From Proteobacteria bacterium UBA2383 (lineage in GTDB: Bacteria > Pseudomonadota > Gammaproteobacteria > Competibacterales > Competibacteraceae): a DNA stretch of 15,064 nucleotides. Under the pieces are notes generated by a model that worked only from the letters and a program-made list of their open reading frames with translations, was not told the DNA's origin and made no database searches. Where the stretch lies: contig DDST01000151.1 of the NCBI GenBank assembly GCA_002343485.1, positions 1 through 15,064 on the forward strand, read 5' to 3'. Position numbers and translations under genes: made by a program. Positions 7,078-14,216 of this stretch are shown here, one piece after another (position 1 is the first letter of the stretch; the number at the start of each line of letters is the position of its first letter).

Positions 7078-9222
7078 ATGAGGTCATCGTGCGAGCCCTT
7101 GGTTCTGGTGGTGGATGATGACGCCGGGCAGCGTTGCCTGACGAGCGCTGCCCTGCAACAAGGCGGATTTGCGAGCCTGGAAGCCGAAGATGGCGAGCGG
7201 GCCTTGAGTCTGTTTCAGCGCGAAACGCCGGATCTGGTGTTGCTGGATGTGATCATGCCGGGCTTGGATGGCTTTGCCGTTTGTGAGGCATTGCGGCGGC
7301 AACCCGGCGGTCAAGATGTACCCATCATCGTAGTCACCAGCCTGGACGATCTCGATTCCATCGAGCGAGCCTACGCGGCAGGCGCCACCGATTTCATCAC
7401 CAAGCCGATTCAGGGATTGGTGTTAAGCCACCGGATACGCCATGTCCTGCGCGCCAAGCAGGCCTGGCAACGATTGCGGGAAAGCGAAGCGCGGTTCCGT
7501 ACCCTGGTACAGGCCACAGGCAGCGTGATTCTGGTGCTAGATCGCCAAGGCTGGATTTTGGAGGTGAATCCGGCGGCAGAAAAACTATACCCCTTCCAGC
7601 GAGGCGGACGGGTCGAACCGGACTTCATGGAACGGTTACCGCCGATCGACGGCTGGGACGATTCAGAGGGATCGCTGTGTTGTGAAAGCACGATCCGGGC
7701 GCTGGATGGCGATGAGCATATCCTGCTTTGGAGTATTTCGCGGTTTGCCAGCGCCGAAGGCGCTACCGCCGGCTGGGTGGTGGTGGGGCGAGATATCACC
7801 CAGCGGCGCCAAGCCGATGAGCGCGCTCGATTTCTCGCCCATCACGATGCTCTGACCCATCTGCCCAACCGGACTTTACTGCTAGAACAGTTACAGAAAA
7901 CCATCGAGTTAGCACGGACTCGATCCCAATCGCTGGCTGTGCTGTTTTTGGGTCTGGATCGATTTAAACGCATCAACGACTCGCTGGGGCATCGCGTCGG
8001 CGACTTATTGTTGCAGCAGGTTGCGGTTCGTCTGCAAGGTTGCTTACGCTCGGCGGATTATGTCTGCCCTGTCCTCTCTGATCCGCCATTGCCGCAAGAT
8101 CTGCTGGCACGATCGGGCGGCGACGAATTTATCATTCTGTTGACCGAACCCCGTCAACTCGATACGGCGGCCCGGGTGGCCCAACGGATTCTAGAGACCC
8201 TTTCCAAGCCCTTCGTGATCGAAAACCACGAGTTATTTGTCACCTGCAGCATCGGTGTTGCCCGTTACCCTTACGATGGCGCTAACGTGGATACCTTGTT
8301 GAAAAATGCCGATACTGCGCTCTATCACGCTAAGAACGAAGGACGAAACCATTTTCGATTCTATTCGAGCCGGATGCAGGCCGCCACTATCCAGAATATT
8401 GAAATGGAAAAGTTGCTGCGCCAAGCGTTGGCTCGCCAGGAATTGGTGCTGCATTACCAGCCACAGGTCAATCTGAACAGCGGGCGGATCGTAGGGGTTG
8501 AGGCCCTGCTGCGCTGGCAACATCCGGTCTTGGGGAGCGTGGCGCCCGCCGAGTTCATCCCGTTGGCCGAGGAAACCGGTTTGATCGTTCCTATCGGAGA
8601 ATGGGTGATTCGGACCGCCTGTGCCCAGGCCCGGATCTGGCAAGAGATCGGATTGCCACCGTTACGCATGGCCGTCAACTTGTCACCATGCCAATTCGCC
8701 GATACCCAACTCACTTCAATGATTGCCGGAATTCTTCGAGAAACCGGTTTGCGATCAGATTTTCTGGAACTGGAGATCACGGAAAGCCTGCTCATGAAAG
8801 ATGGGATTATCGATACCTTGCGCGCCTTGAAACGGCTGGATGTCCGCCTGGCAATCGATGATTTTGGCACCGGCTATTCCAACCTCGGCTATTTGCGGCG
8901 ATTCCCGATCGATCGTCTCAAGATCGATCAATCGTTCGTGCAGGACATCGGCAGAGAAAACGACGATCAGGCGATTGCAGCAGCGATCATCGCCATGGCG
9001 CATAGCTTGCGATTGAGCGTGATCGCCGAAAGTGTCGAGACCGAGACCCAGTTAGCGTTTCTGCAAGCGTTGCGCTGCGACGAGGCACAAGGCTTTTTGT
9101 TTGGCCGCCCGCATCCTTCTGAACAGATTACCACCTTACTTTGCAGCCATCCCCAACTCCCCGGTTTTGGATGGCTCTCAACGGGCGGGGCCGCTCCAAG
9201 ACCTCAAGAACGAATTGGATAG
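7078..9222 (+). CDS. REC-PAS-GGDEF-EAL cyclic-di-GMP signalling protein
   Basis: A 714-residue soluble response regulator with tandem cyclic-di-GMP domains. The receiver (about 7-125) has phospho-acceptor D57 (LLDVIMPG) and K109 (ITKPI). A PAS domain covers about 136-245. The GGDEF domain (about 250-430) keeps SGGDEF (346-351), N300 and D309, but the first metal-binding Asp of the usual DLDxFK motif is Gly (G292 in FLGLDRFK). An RSAD I-site-like motif (324-327) is separated from GGDEF by about 14 extra residues. The EAL domain (about 443-690) looks complete: EALLRW (475-480), N534, E566, D594/D595, K615, E651 and Q671, although the usual AEGVE reads AESVE. The likely net activity is phosphodiesterase, with GGDEF perhaps sensing GTP; this is inference. 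The start is ATG 7078 with GAGGAGGT (7063-7070) upstream, preferred over TTG 7075. The gene follows the TTACA operator. Confidence 0.95.
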   Translation: MRSSCEPLVLVVDDDAGQRCLTSAALQQGGFASLEAEDGERALSLFQRETPDLVLLDVIMPGLDGFAVCEALRRQPGGQDVPIIVVTSLDDLDSIERAYAAGATDFITKPIQGLVLSHRIRHVLRAKQAWQRLRESEARFRTLVQATGSVILVLDRQGWILEVNPAAEKLYPFQRGGRVEPDFMERLPPIDGWDDSEGSLCCESTIRALDGDEHILLWSISRFASAEGATAGWVVVGRDITQRRQADERARFLAHHDALTHLPNRTLLLEQLQKTIELARTRSQSLAVLFLGLDRFKRINDSLGHRVGDLLLQQVAVRLQGCLRSADYVCPVLSDPPLPQDLLARSGGDEFIILLTEPRQLDTAARVAQRILETLSKPFVIENHELFVTCSIGVARYPYDGANVDTLLKNADTALYHAKNEGRNHFRFYSSRMQAATIQNIEMEKLLRQALARQELVLHYQPQVNLNSGRIVGVEALLRWQHPVLGSVAPAEFIPLAEETGLIVPIGEWVIRTACAQARIWQEIGLPPLRMAVNLSPCQFADTQLTSMIAGILRETGLRSDFLELEITESLLMKDGIIDTLRALKRLDVRLAIDDFGTGYSNLGYLRRFPIDRLKIDQSFVQDIGRENDDQAIAAAIIAMAHSLRLSVIAESVETETQLAFLQALRCDEAQGFLFGRPHPSEQITTLLCSHPQLPGFGWLSTGGAAPRPQERIG

Positions 9223-9322
9223 CGGCCATCAGGTATTCTTAATTAAGATATTTTTGAAAAATAAAATCTTAAAAACGCGCATTGCTGGTGGTGCTCAGGA
9301 GGGTTCTAATAAGGTTTTTACG
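9223..9322. other. AT-rich spacer with inverted repeat
   Basis: There is an abrupt drop in GC just after the GGDEF-EAL stop. It contains AAGAT (9246-9250) and ATCTT (9266-9270) flanking ATTTTTGAAAAAT, an AT-rich stem that could end transcription weakly. AGGAGG at 9297-9302 is 20 bases from the next plausible ATG (9323), too far to serve it. AAGG at 9311-9314 is a better-spaced candidate. Confidence 0.35.
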
Positions 9323-9746
9323 ATGGGCATCAGTCCGGCATCAATGTTCTCTGATGGGCCTGCATCCAACACGGCGGGTATTCCGTAGAATCAGTCATAA
9401 AACAAGACCGGCGTGTCTTCCCAAAGCGTATCGAAGCGCTTAAGGCGCTTGAAACAGAGGCTTATCAATATTTACAAGAAAAACTTCATGGGAAATACCA
9501 AAAAGAAAACAGCCACAAAGGGGGAAACAACAGTGTAAATCCGCGTTCGCTTGCTGCTAGAGGTAGAAATAATAACAATCATGTAGATACACCACCCTCA
9601 CTCATAGCGAAGGAAACTAGCATTAATCGCTGGGTATATTCGCTTGCTCAACGGGCGCGGAAGAAAGCCGGTATCTGGAAGAACTGAATAAGTATCTCGC
9701 GGCGGGAAAAGCGCATTTAGGTAGTTACTCAGCATTCATCGATTAT
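9323..9746 (+). pseudogene. Broken 5' part of the FHHSSF-domain gene (two frameshifts)
   Basis: Three reading frames join into one apparent protein. ATG 9323 opens a frame (MGISPASMFSDGPASNTAGIP) that stops at 9386-9388. A second frame, without a usable start, continues with VESVIKQDRRVFPKRIEALKA and further charged helical sequence to a stop at 9685-9687. The third frame picks up with EESRYLEELNKYLAAG and flows directly into the ORF at 9747. Each junction is explained by loss of a single G: CCG(G)TAGAA near 9385 and CGG(G)AAGAA near 9660. With both restored, one frame of 416 residues runs from 9323 to 10571. This is either a decayed gene or two sequencing/assembly errors. The N-terminal part is not recognised; it looks helical and Asn/Lys-rich in the middle, with no signal peptide. 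Confidence 0.6.
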
Positions 9747-10571
9747 TTGAAGCGCAAGAGCAACTCGGCGGCTGATTCAGGATTACTGAGTCTAGAACTT
9801 GGCGTGAAGCCGGAAAAATGGGATCCCTTCCACCGCCCGATCGAGCTGGATATCAGTGACAGCAATCAGGCGCTGATACTCAAAGCGACCCACCCTAATG
9901 CCATAAGCGCTGCCTTTATCGAGTGGTATACATCGCAAACAAAAGCACATTTCTTTGAATGGCTAGAAGGACATTCTATTTGCACATTAACGAAATATCT
10001 CGATGCTAATACGCCATCCCCATCCCCATCCCCATTTGAGTTTGGCTGCGTGCAATATGGTTCGCGCTCAGGAGTCCGGGAAGTTTCTCTCAAAAATGGT
10101 TGCCTGTATGCGAGACCCTTCAAAGAAAACAGCCTGGAGCTTGTGCTGAATACGAATGGGTACTCAAAAAATATGCCAGGTGAAGCGTACGTGTGGCTAA
10201 AGAGCGGCGAATTGCTTATCCATCCGCATTACGTCGGCACATTTCATCACTCATCGTTTGATAATGGCGGTAAGGTTCGCTGCGCAGGCACAATAGATGT
10301 GAAGAATGGAATAATCGAGCGTTTAGATAATAGCAGCGGGCATTATCGACCCAGCACCCGGCATTTTCTGACATTCTTGAAAATTTTAAATGAAAAAAAG
10401 GTATTGAATCCAACCGCGGATGTCAGAACGCATGATCTATATGGTGTCGATCCTAAAGACGACTGTCAACGAATAGGTCTTAATCCGGCTGCATTTCTGG
10501 AACAAGCTACGAAGAAGTCACTGACATCGTATTCCGTGACCGGTCTAGCGAATCCTTTTTATAAGGGATAA
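9747..10571 (+). CDS. FHHSSF/SGHYRP-domain protein, intact 3' part, IQM-like
   Basis: This is an open frame of 274 residues counted from TTG 9747, which is probably an internal codon of the longer gene starting at 9323. Conserved-looking blocks in order are: WDPFHRP (25-31), a helix ending in AHFFEWLEG (71-79), a segment around QYGSRSGVREVSLKNGCLYAR, then YVGTFHHSSFDNGGKVRCAG (161-180), DVKNGIIERLDNSSGHYRPS (183-202) and the helix FLTFLKIL. The series HR..., FF.WL, Y.G-R, HSSF..G..V..AG, G.I..I...SGHYRP matches, from memory, the core of plant IQM calmodulin-binding proteins and scattered microbial relatives. No IQ calmodulin motif is evident here. The biochemical function is unknown. A run of CCATCC repeats encodes Pro-Ser repeats near residue 90. 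The region is lower in GC than its flanks, suggesting transfer. Confidence 0.6.
   Translation: MKRKSNSAADSGLLSLELGVKPEKWDPFHRPIELDISDSNQALILKATHPNAISAAFIEWYTSQTKAHFFEWLEGHSICTLTKYLDANTPSPSPSPFEFGCVQYGSRSGVREVSLKNGCLYARPFKENSLELVLNTNGYSKNMPGEAYVWLKSGELLIHPHYVGTFHHSSFDNGGKVRCAGTIDVKNGIIERLDNSSGHYRPSTRHFLTFLKILNEKKVLNPTADVRTHDLYGVDPKDDCQRIGLNPAAFLEQATKKSLTSYSVTGLANPFYKG
10014..10035 (+). repeat. CCATCC hexanucleotide tandem repeat
   Basis: Three perfect CCATCC units (10014-10031) and a partial fourth CCAT lie inside the FHHSSF-domain ORF and encode a Pro-Ser repeat. The unit length is a multiple of three, so copy-number change would lengthen a linker without breaking the frame. Confidence 0.8.
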
Positions 10572-10673
10572 GTATTCAAGGTATTCAACTTATCGAACGA
10601 AGATTGCCGTTTTCCTGTAATACAAAGGGAGGTGAAGACTCAATCGGCTGTCCGGGCGCACGGCCCTTGCTGT

Positions 10674-10711
10674 CAGGTGTCAAACACCTGGACGCGAAGC
10701 GAGCGGCTTCG
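10674..10711 (+). promoter_or_regulatory. Tandem hairpins in the leader of the secreted protein gene
   Basis: Two perfect 6-bp stems follow one another: CAGGTG/CACCTG with loop TCAAA (10674-10690) and CGAAGC/GCTTCG with loop GAGCG (10695-10711). They lie 48 bases before the ATG and have no T-run. They could be mRNA-stabilising structures or the remains of a terminator for the upstream gene. Confidence 0.35.
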
Positions 10712-10758
10712 TCGCTGATTAGAGGGTGAAACCTATTGAGAACTGAGGAGCAATCACC

Positions 10759-12294
10759 ATGAAGCACGCGTTTGGCCTGTTGTTGCTGCTGCTCTTTGCC
10801 GGTCAAGCGCTGGCAGCCTGCCCGATGTTTCCTGCGGATAACGTATGGAATACCCCTATCGCACAATTGCCCGTCGATACCCGCTCTAACGCTTATGTCG
10901 CTTCCATCGGCGCCACGGCTGGTTTGCATCCCGATTTTGGTTCCGGTACGTGGGACGGCGGCCCGATAGGCATTCCCTACAACATCGTATCCGGCAGCCC
11001 GCCGAAAGTGCCTGTCACCTTTGACTACGCCGGCGAGAGTGATTCCGGTCCCTATCCCATACCTTCCAGCCCCGTCCTCGAATACGGTAGCGATCATCAC
11101 TTGCTGATCGTGGATCAGGACGACTGCACGCTTTATGAAATGTGGGACACCCGCCAGGAGAATGGCGCTTGGCACGCGGGTTCCGGGGCGATTTTCAATC
11201 TGCGCTCGAACATGCTGCGTCCAGCGGGCTGGACCTCATCCGATGCAGCGGGCCTGCCGGTTCTGCCCGGTTTGGCGCGTTGCGAGGAGCTGGAGGCTGG
11301 AGCGATCCACCATGCCTTGCGTTTTACCGCCCAGCGCACTCAGAGAAAGTTCATTTGGCCGGCCCGTCACTACGCCTCGTCAATCACCGATCTGAACGTG
11401 CCGCCGATGGGGCAACGGTTCCGGCTCAAGGCGGGATTCGATATCTCCACCTACTCTCCGCAAACTCAGATTATTCTGACCGCATTGAAAACCTATGGGA
11501 TGTTCCTCGCGGATAATGGCAGCAACTGGTATCTCAGCGGTGCGCCGGGAGCGTGCTGGAATGATGACACATTAGTGAGCGAACTGCGCACGGTCAAAGG
11601 TTCGGCGTTTGAGGCGGTGGACGAATCGAGTTTGATGGTCAGTGCCGATTCAGGCCAAGTTAAGACGACCACCCCTGCTTTAGTGACGCTCACCGTTAGC
11701 CGGCTCGGCGATGGGAGCGGTAACGTTGCTAGCACCCCCGCTGGAATTGACTGCGGCACGGCCTGCGCGGCGCATTTTTACGCTGGCGCGGCGGTGACGT
11801 TGACCGCCACGCCAGCGGCAGGATCAACGTTTTCCGGGTGGGGCGGCGCGTGTAGCGGCATGACCTCGCCGGCCACGCTGATACTCGCGGGAGAGAGCGT
11901 CTGCTCGGCAACCTTTGGAGCGGCCCCAACAAGCCCGCTGGCTGACTTGGCAACCGGCCTGGCTCAGCCCTCCAGTCCGGTTCGAAAAAATCAGAAGTTC
12001 AACTATACAGCCGCCGCTAAAAACCAAGGACCGGCACCCGCTGCGACGGTCTCGCTGACCGTTACGCTGCCGGCCAGCTTTACCTTGGTCAGTGCGCCCG
12101 CCGGTTGTACTTATGCCCAAAGCACGGTGAAATGCTCGCTGAATACCTTAGCGAGCGGTCAGGTGAAAATGCGCACGCTCTGGGTCAAACCCACCGTGAA
12201 AGGCAGTTTCAGCGCCACGGCACGAACGACGAGCGTCACGCCCGATCCGAATACCGGCAACAACACGGCAACCCTGACTACGGTGGTGTACTAA
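10759..12294 (+). CDS. Secreted multidomain protein: unknown domain, InlB-like repeat, DUF11
   Basis: A 511-residue exported protein with a classic signal peptide (leucine-rich core, cleavage after ALA at 19). Residues about 21-293 form a domain with motifs FPADNVWNTPI, LHPDFGSG, PIGIPYNIV, ESDSGPYPIP, AGSGAIFNLRSNMLRPAGW, HALRFT, WPARHYAS and ADNGSNW. The pattern looks like a family of conserved exported proteins, but I cannot assign an activity. Residues about 306-387 form a bacterial (InlB B-repeat-like) module with GxGSGNVASTPAGIDCGTAC, SGWGGAC and CSATF; its four cysteines (332, 336, 365, 382) could form disulfides. Residues about 394-510 fit DUF11 (DLATGL, NQGPAPAATVSLTVTLP, TPDPNTGNN). 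It is probably an extracellular or surface protein. ATG 10759 has GAGGAG 8 bases upstream. It carries no sorting signal or transmembrane anchor, so it may be released or held by partners. GC is higher than in the preceding gene. Confidence 0.85.
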   Translation: MKHAFGLLLLLLFAGQALAACPMFPADNVWNTPIAQLPVDTRSNAYVASIGATAGLHPDFGSGTWDGGPIGIPYNIVSGSPPKVPVTFDYAGESDSGPYPIPSSPVLEYGSDHHLLIVDQDDCTLYEMWDTRQENGAWHAGSGAIFNLRSNMLRPAGWTSSDAAGLPVLPGLARCEELEAGAIHHALRFTAQRTQRKFIWPARHYASSITDLNVPPMGQRFRLKAGFDISTYSPQTQIILTALKTYGMFLADNGSNWYLSGAPGACWNDDTLVSELRTVKGSAFEAVDESSLMVSADSGQVKTTTPALVTLTVSRLGDGSGNVASTPAGIDCGTACAAHFYAGAAVTLTATPAAGSTFSGWGGACSGMTSPATLILAGESVCSATFGAAPTSPLADLATGLAQPSSPVRKNQKFNYTAAAKNQGPAPAATVSLTVTLPASFTLVSAPAGCTYAQSTVKCSLNTLASGQVKMRTLWVKPTVKGSFSATARTTSVTPDPNTGNNTATLTTVVY

Positions 12295-12307
12295 TGGGGG
12301 TTCTAAT

Positions 12308-12349
12308 ACCAAGAGGCCGTCGTTACAACCCAAACTTGGTTAACTTTTA
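12308..12349 (+). terminator. Possible terminator after the secreted protein gene
   Basis: ACCAAG (12308-12313) pairs with CTTGGT (12335-12340) around a 21-base loop and is followed by TAACTTTTAA. The loop is long and the T-run short, so it is a weak candidate only. Confidence 0.35.
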
Positions 12350-12511
12350 AGATGATTCAGCCCTTGTGGCGTTCCCGTGGCCCCCGTGCAGAGTCTTTGG
12401 GCAGCGGGCACCAGCTCTCATCCAAGCACGGAATCAAACGCAATAGATCAATTCGCGATCAGCAAGGAGCTAACGCTAGACTTTTCCAGCGTAACGGCTG
12501 AGGAGGTGACA

Positions 12512-12799
12512 ATGCGACCCAGGCGTATATTTCCGGAAGGGACAGCGACGCGGACTGCCACGCTGATGAAGCAAGCCAAGACGGTGGCGGATGACCGGCG
12601 GGCTTTATGCGTGCATTTGCAGACGGTGTTCGGGGAAAGCAACCCGGTGATTGCGGCCAAAACGGGTTTGAGCGAAAGCACGATCCGCAAAGTGCATGCG
12701 GTGTTTCTCTGCCGGGGTGAAGCCGCACTGACGATCCAGTCACGCACGGCCAGCAGGGTCACAGGTATTCCTGGCCATCGGCGAGTTTGCCGTCAATGA
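12512..12799 (+). pseudogene. IS630-type transposase, orphan N-terminal fragment
   Basis: A 95-residue ORF. About the first 78 residues match the N-terminal helix-turn-helix of IS630-type transposases: MKQAKTVADDRRALCVHLQ, then the HTH block PVIAAKTGLSESTIRKVHAVF and the GEAAL turn. This part binds terminal inverted repeats; the catalytic DDE domain is absent. After LTIQSR the sequence departs from the family, and other frames carry fragments that may be remnants, so the element seems truncated or frameshifted near 12740. It has a near-ideal ribosome binding site, AGGAGG at 12501-12506, 5 bases from ATG 12512; the frame is open back to 12377 but without a comparable site. Terminal inverted repeats and target-site duplications were not found. 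It could still be expressed as a small DNA-binding protein. Confidence 0.65.
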
Positions 12800-12811
12800 G
12801 GGGGCAACATT

Positions 12812-12828
12812 AGCCTTTAAACAAGGCT
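12812..12828. terminator. Hairpin between convergent genes
   Basis: AGCCTT/AAGGCT with loop TAAAC sits between the transposase fragment stop (plus) and the haemoglobin stop (minus, 12836). The position fits a bidirectional terminator, but there is no T-run of four or more on either side. Confidence 0.4.
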
Positions 12829-12835
12829 CTCGCCG

Positions 12836-13270
12836 TTACTCCCGGTTTCTACTGCGCTCCGCCGGAATATAGAGCTGCTCTAGCAGATAGTTTTTGAATG
12901 CGGTCGTGTAAGGCTGGGTTTTCAGGGCTTCCTGCATACACCGCAACCAGGCATCCCGCTCGCTCGGTCCAATTTCCAAATGGCTATGCACTTGGGGAAT
13001 GCGGATCGGCCCATATGTTTGCCCATACAAGGGTGGCCCCCCCAGCCAGCCACATAAAAATAGGGTCAACTTATCCCGCGAAAGGGTCAAGTCCGCCGGA
13101 TGCATCGTTCGAATGTTTTCCGCTTCGGGCAAGCGTTCCATTGCGTCGTAAAACGCATTCACCAGCTTTCTAATACCCGCTTCACCGCCAGCAGCCTGAT
13201 AAGACGCATCGCCCACGCCATAGGGGGGCTGATCGGTGATTTCAACGGTTGTTACATCCACGCTGTTCAC
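12836..13270 (-). CDS. Group II truncated haemoglobin
   Basis: A 144-residue 2-on-2 globin with a roughly 24-residue N-terminal extension. Visible landmarks are YQAAGGEAGIRKLVNAFYDAM with B10 Tyr (Y41), RTMHPADLTLSRDKL, the FLCGWLGGPPLYGQTYG block, the proximal haem ligand inferred as H95 in VHSHLEIG, and the group II Trp G8 (W108) in ERDAWLRCM. Such proteins bind O2 or NO and are linked to oxidative or nitrosative stress handling in the cytoplasm. The start is GTG 13270 with no strong Shine-Dalgarno; GTG 13261 is an alternative. It is the last of three same-strand genes, 36 bases downstream of gloA, so the two are probably co-transcribed. The usual His-x-Pro-Phe around the proximal His reads His-Ser-His-Leu, so H97 could in principle compete as ligand. 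Confidence 0.9.
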   Translation of the reverse strand: MNSVDVTTVEITDQPPYGVGDASYQAAGGEAGIRKLVNAFYDAMERLPEAENIRTMHPADLTLSRDKLTLFLCGWLGGPPLYGQTYGPIRIPQVHSHLEIGPSERDAWLRCMQEALKTQPYTTAFKNYLLEQLYIPAERSRNRE

Positions 13271-13306
13271 ATCTCACGCCTATCAGTTTTAGGCCATTGA
13301 TCCCGT

Positions 13307-13705
13307 TCAGGATTTCAACTCACGGTTTTTTCCAATCAACTCGATCGGATAACCGTCGGGGTCTTCGATAAAGGCAATGATCGTTGTCCCGGCATTCATC
13401 GGGCCGGCTTCGCGCAGAATATGTCCGCCCCGCGCCTTCACATCCGCAGCGGCTTGGTACACATCATCGACCTCCAAGGCGATATGCCCATACCCTGTGC
13501 CGGGCTCATAGTGATCCACGCCCCAGTTATAGGTCAGTTCAATGACCGCCTGCGCTGACTCGTCGCCATAGCCGACAAACGCCAAAGTAAATTCACCTGC
13601 GGGATAATCCTGCCGGCGCAGTAATTTCATGCCCAGGATATCCGTGTAAAAACGAAGGGAACGATCTAGATCGCCCACGCGCAACATGGTATGCAGAATT
13701 CGCAT
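13307..13705 (-). CDS. gloA: Lactoylglutathione lyase (glyoxalase I)
   Basis: A 132-residue cytoplasmic enzyme that converts the methylglyoxal-glutathione hemithioacetal to S-lactoylglutathione. The four metal ligands H5, E56, H74 and E122 fall at the same residue numbers as in the E. coli Ni-dependent GloA. The sequence shows LHTMLRVGDLDRSLRFY, the FVGYG strand, AVIELTYNWGVD, GYGHIALEVDD and the closing FIEDPDGYPIELI. The absence of the long insertions of the Zn-type enzyme supports the short, Ni/Co-activated class. ATG 13705 is preceded by GAGG 5 bases upstream. It lies between the DUF1992 gene (separated by a likely terminator) and the truncated haemoglobin, so it may have its own promoter in 13706-13790, though no clear -35/-10 pair is seen. 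Confidence 0.97.
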   Translation of the reverse strand: MRILHTMLRVGDLDRSLRFYTDILGMKLLRRQDYPAGEFTLAFVGYGDESAQAVIELTYNWGVDHYEPGTGYGHIALEVDDVYQAAADVKARGGHILREAGPMNAGTTIIAFIEDPDGYPIELIGKNRELKS

Positions 13706-13789
13706 GATGGCCTCGCTAAAAGAAATAGAAGGAACTCCGTACGCTCGACCGATAATCCGGGATGTTGGAGAACCCTGTTATCCTGACTG

Positions 13790-13821
13790 AAAATCGCCCC
13801 GCGCAGCAAGTTCAAGGGGCG
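13790..13821 (-). terminator. Rho-independent terminator after the DUF1992 gene
   Basis: On the minus strand CGCCCC, a 15-base loop, then GGGGCG are followed by ATTTT. The 5' arm overlaps the last codons of the DUF1992 gene, a common compact arrangement. The loop is long, which lowers confidence. Confidence 0.5.
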
Positions 13822-14186
13822 GACGAATCCAACCGCTCCAGCAAGCGTTGCCGGTACTGATCCTCCAGCAAAAGATTCATCGGTGAACGGCGGTGAGCGG
13901 CCAAACGCAGTTGCAGTAGTTCCAGGCGGGCGCGGGCGCGGCTCCGGTCGCACTCGGGGAGTTGCTGCAACAACTGTTCAGCTTCGCGCAATTCCCGGCG
14001 CCATTGCAATTCTGGAGGCAAAAAGCCAGCATTTTTGAGCACGCGATAGGCCGCGCGTAATTCTTCAGGGATCGCTGAGTCATCTTCCAAGTGTAAAGGC
14101 TTCCCTTCGCCGGGCAAGCCGCGCAGTTCGCCCCGGTCGACCGCCTCCTGAAGACGGGCTTCGGCCATCTGATCAAGGAGATGCAT
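13812..14186 (-). CDS. DUF1992 family protein (YhdN / DnaJC28-like domain)
   Basis: A 124-residue cytoplasmic protein of conserved but poorly understood function. The DUF1992 pattern is clear at the start: LLDQMAEARLQEAVDRGEL, then the signature LPGEGKPLHLEDD (about 24-36), PEELRAAYRVLKNAGFLPPELQWRREL and a helical C-terminus rich in Arg, Glu and Leu. The same domain occurs in E. coli YhdN and in eukaryotic DNAJC28. ATG 14186 has GGAG 6 bases upstream. It is the first gene of the minus-strand group leading to gloA. The upstream region carries several GTCAT/ATGAC motifs (14217-14262). Identification of the family is firm; no function can be assigned. Confidence 0.9.
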   Translation of the reverse strand: MHLLDQMAEARLQEAVDRGELRGLPGEGKPLHLEDDSAIPEELRAAYRVLKNAGFLPPELQWRRELREAEQLLQQLPECDRSRARARLELLQLRLAAHRRSPMNLLLEDQYRQRLLERLDSSAP

Positions 14187-14216
14187 CGTTCACTCCAGTT
14201 CCCCGATTCAGCCGGC

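Noticed and set aside
9073..9130. AESVE in place of AEGVE as a dead EAL domain
   Set aside because: The catalytic Glu is kept and only the following Gly is Ser; all other catalytic residues are present, so inactivity cannot be claimed.
9101..9388. Open frame overlapping the GGDEF-EAL end
   Set aside because: Its first half is a shadow of the EAL gene. Only the part from ATG 9323 is likely meaningful, as the broken start of the FHHSSF gene.
10014..10035. Short tandem repeat as a CRISPR-like array
   Set aside because: Units are six bases without spacers and lie inside a reading frame; it is a simple microsatellite.
9301..12310. Shared 11-mer GGGTTCTAATA at about 9301 and 12298 as element ends
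   Set aside because: An 11-base match in 15 kb is expected by chance, it is a direct repeat without extension, and no target duplication was found.
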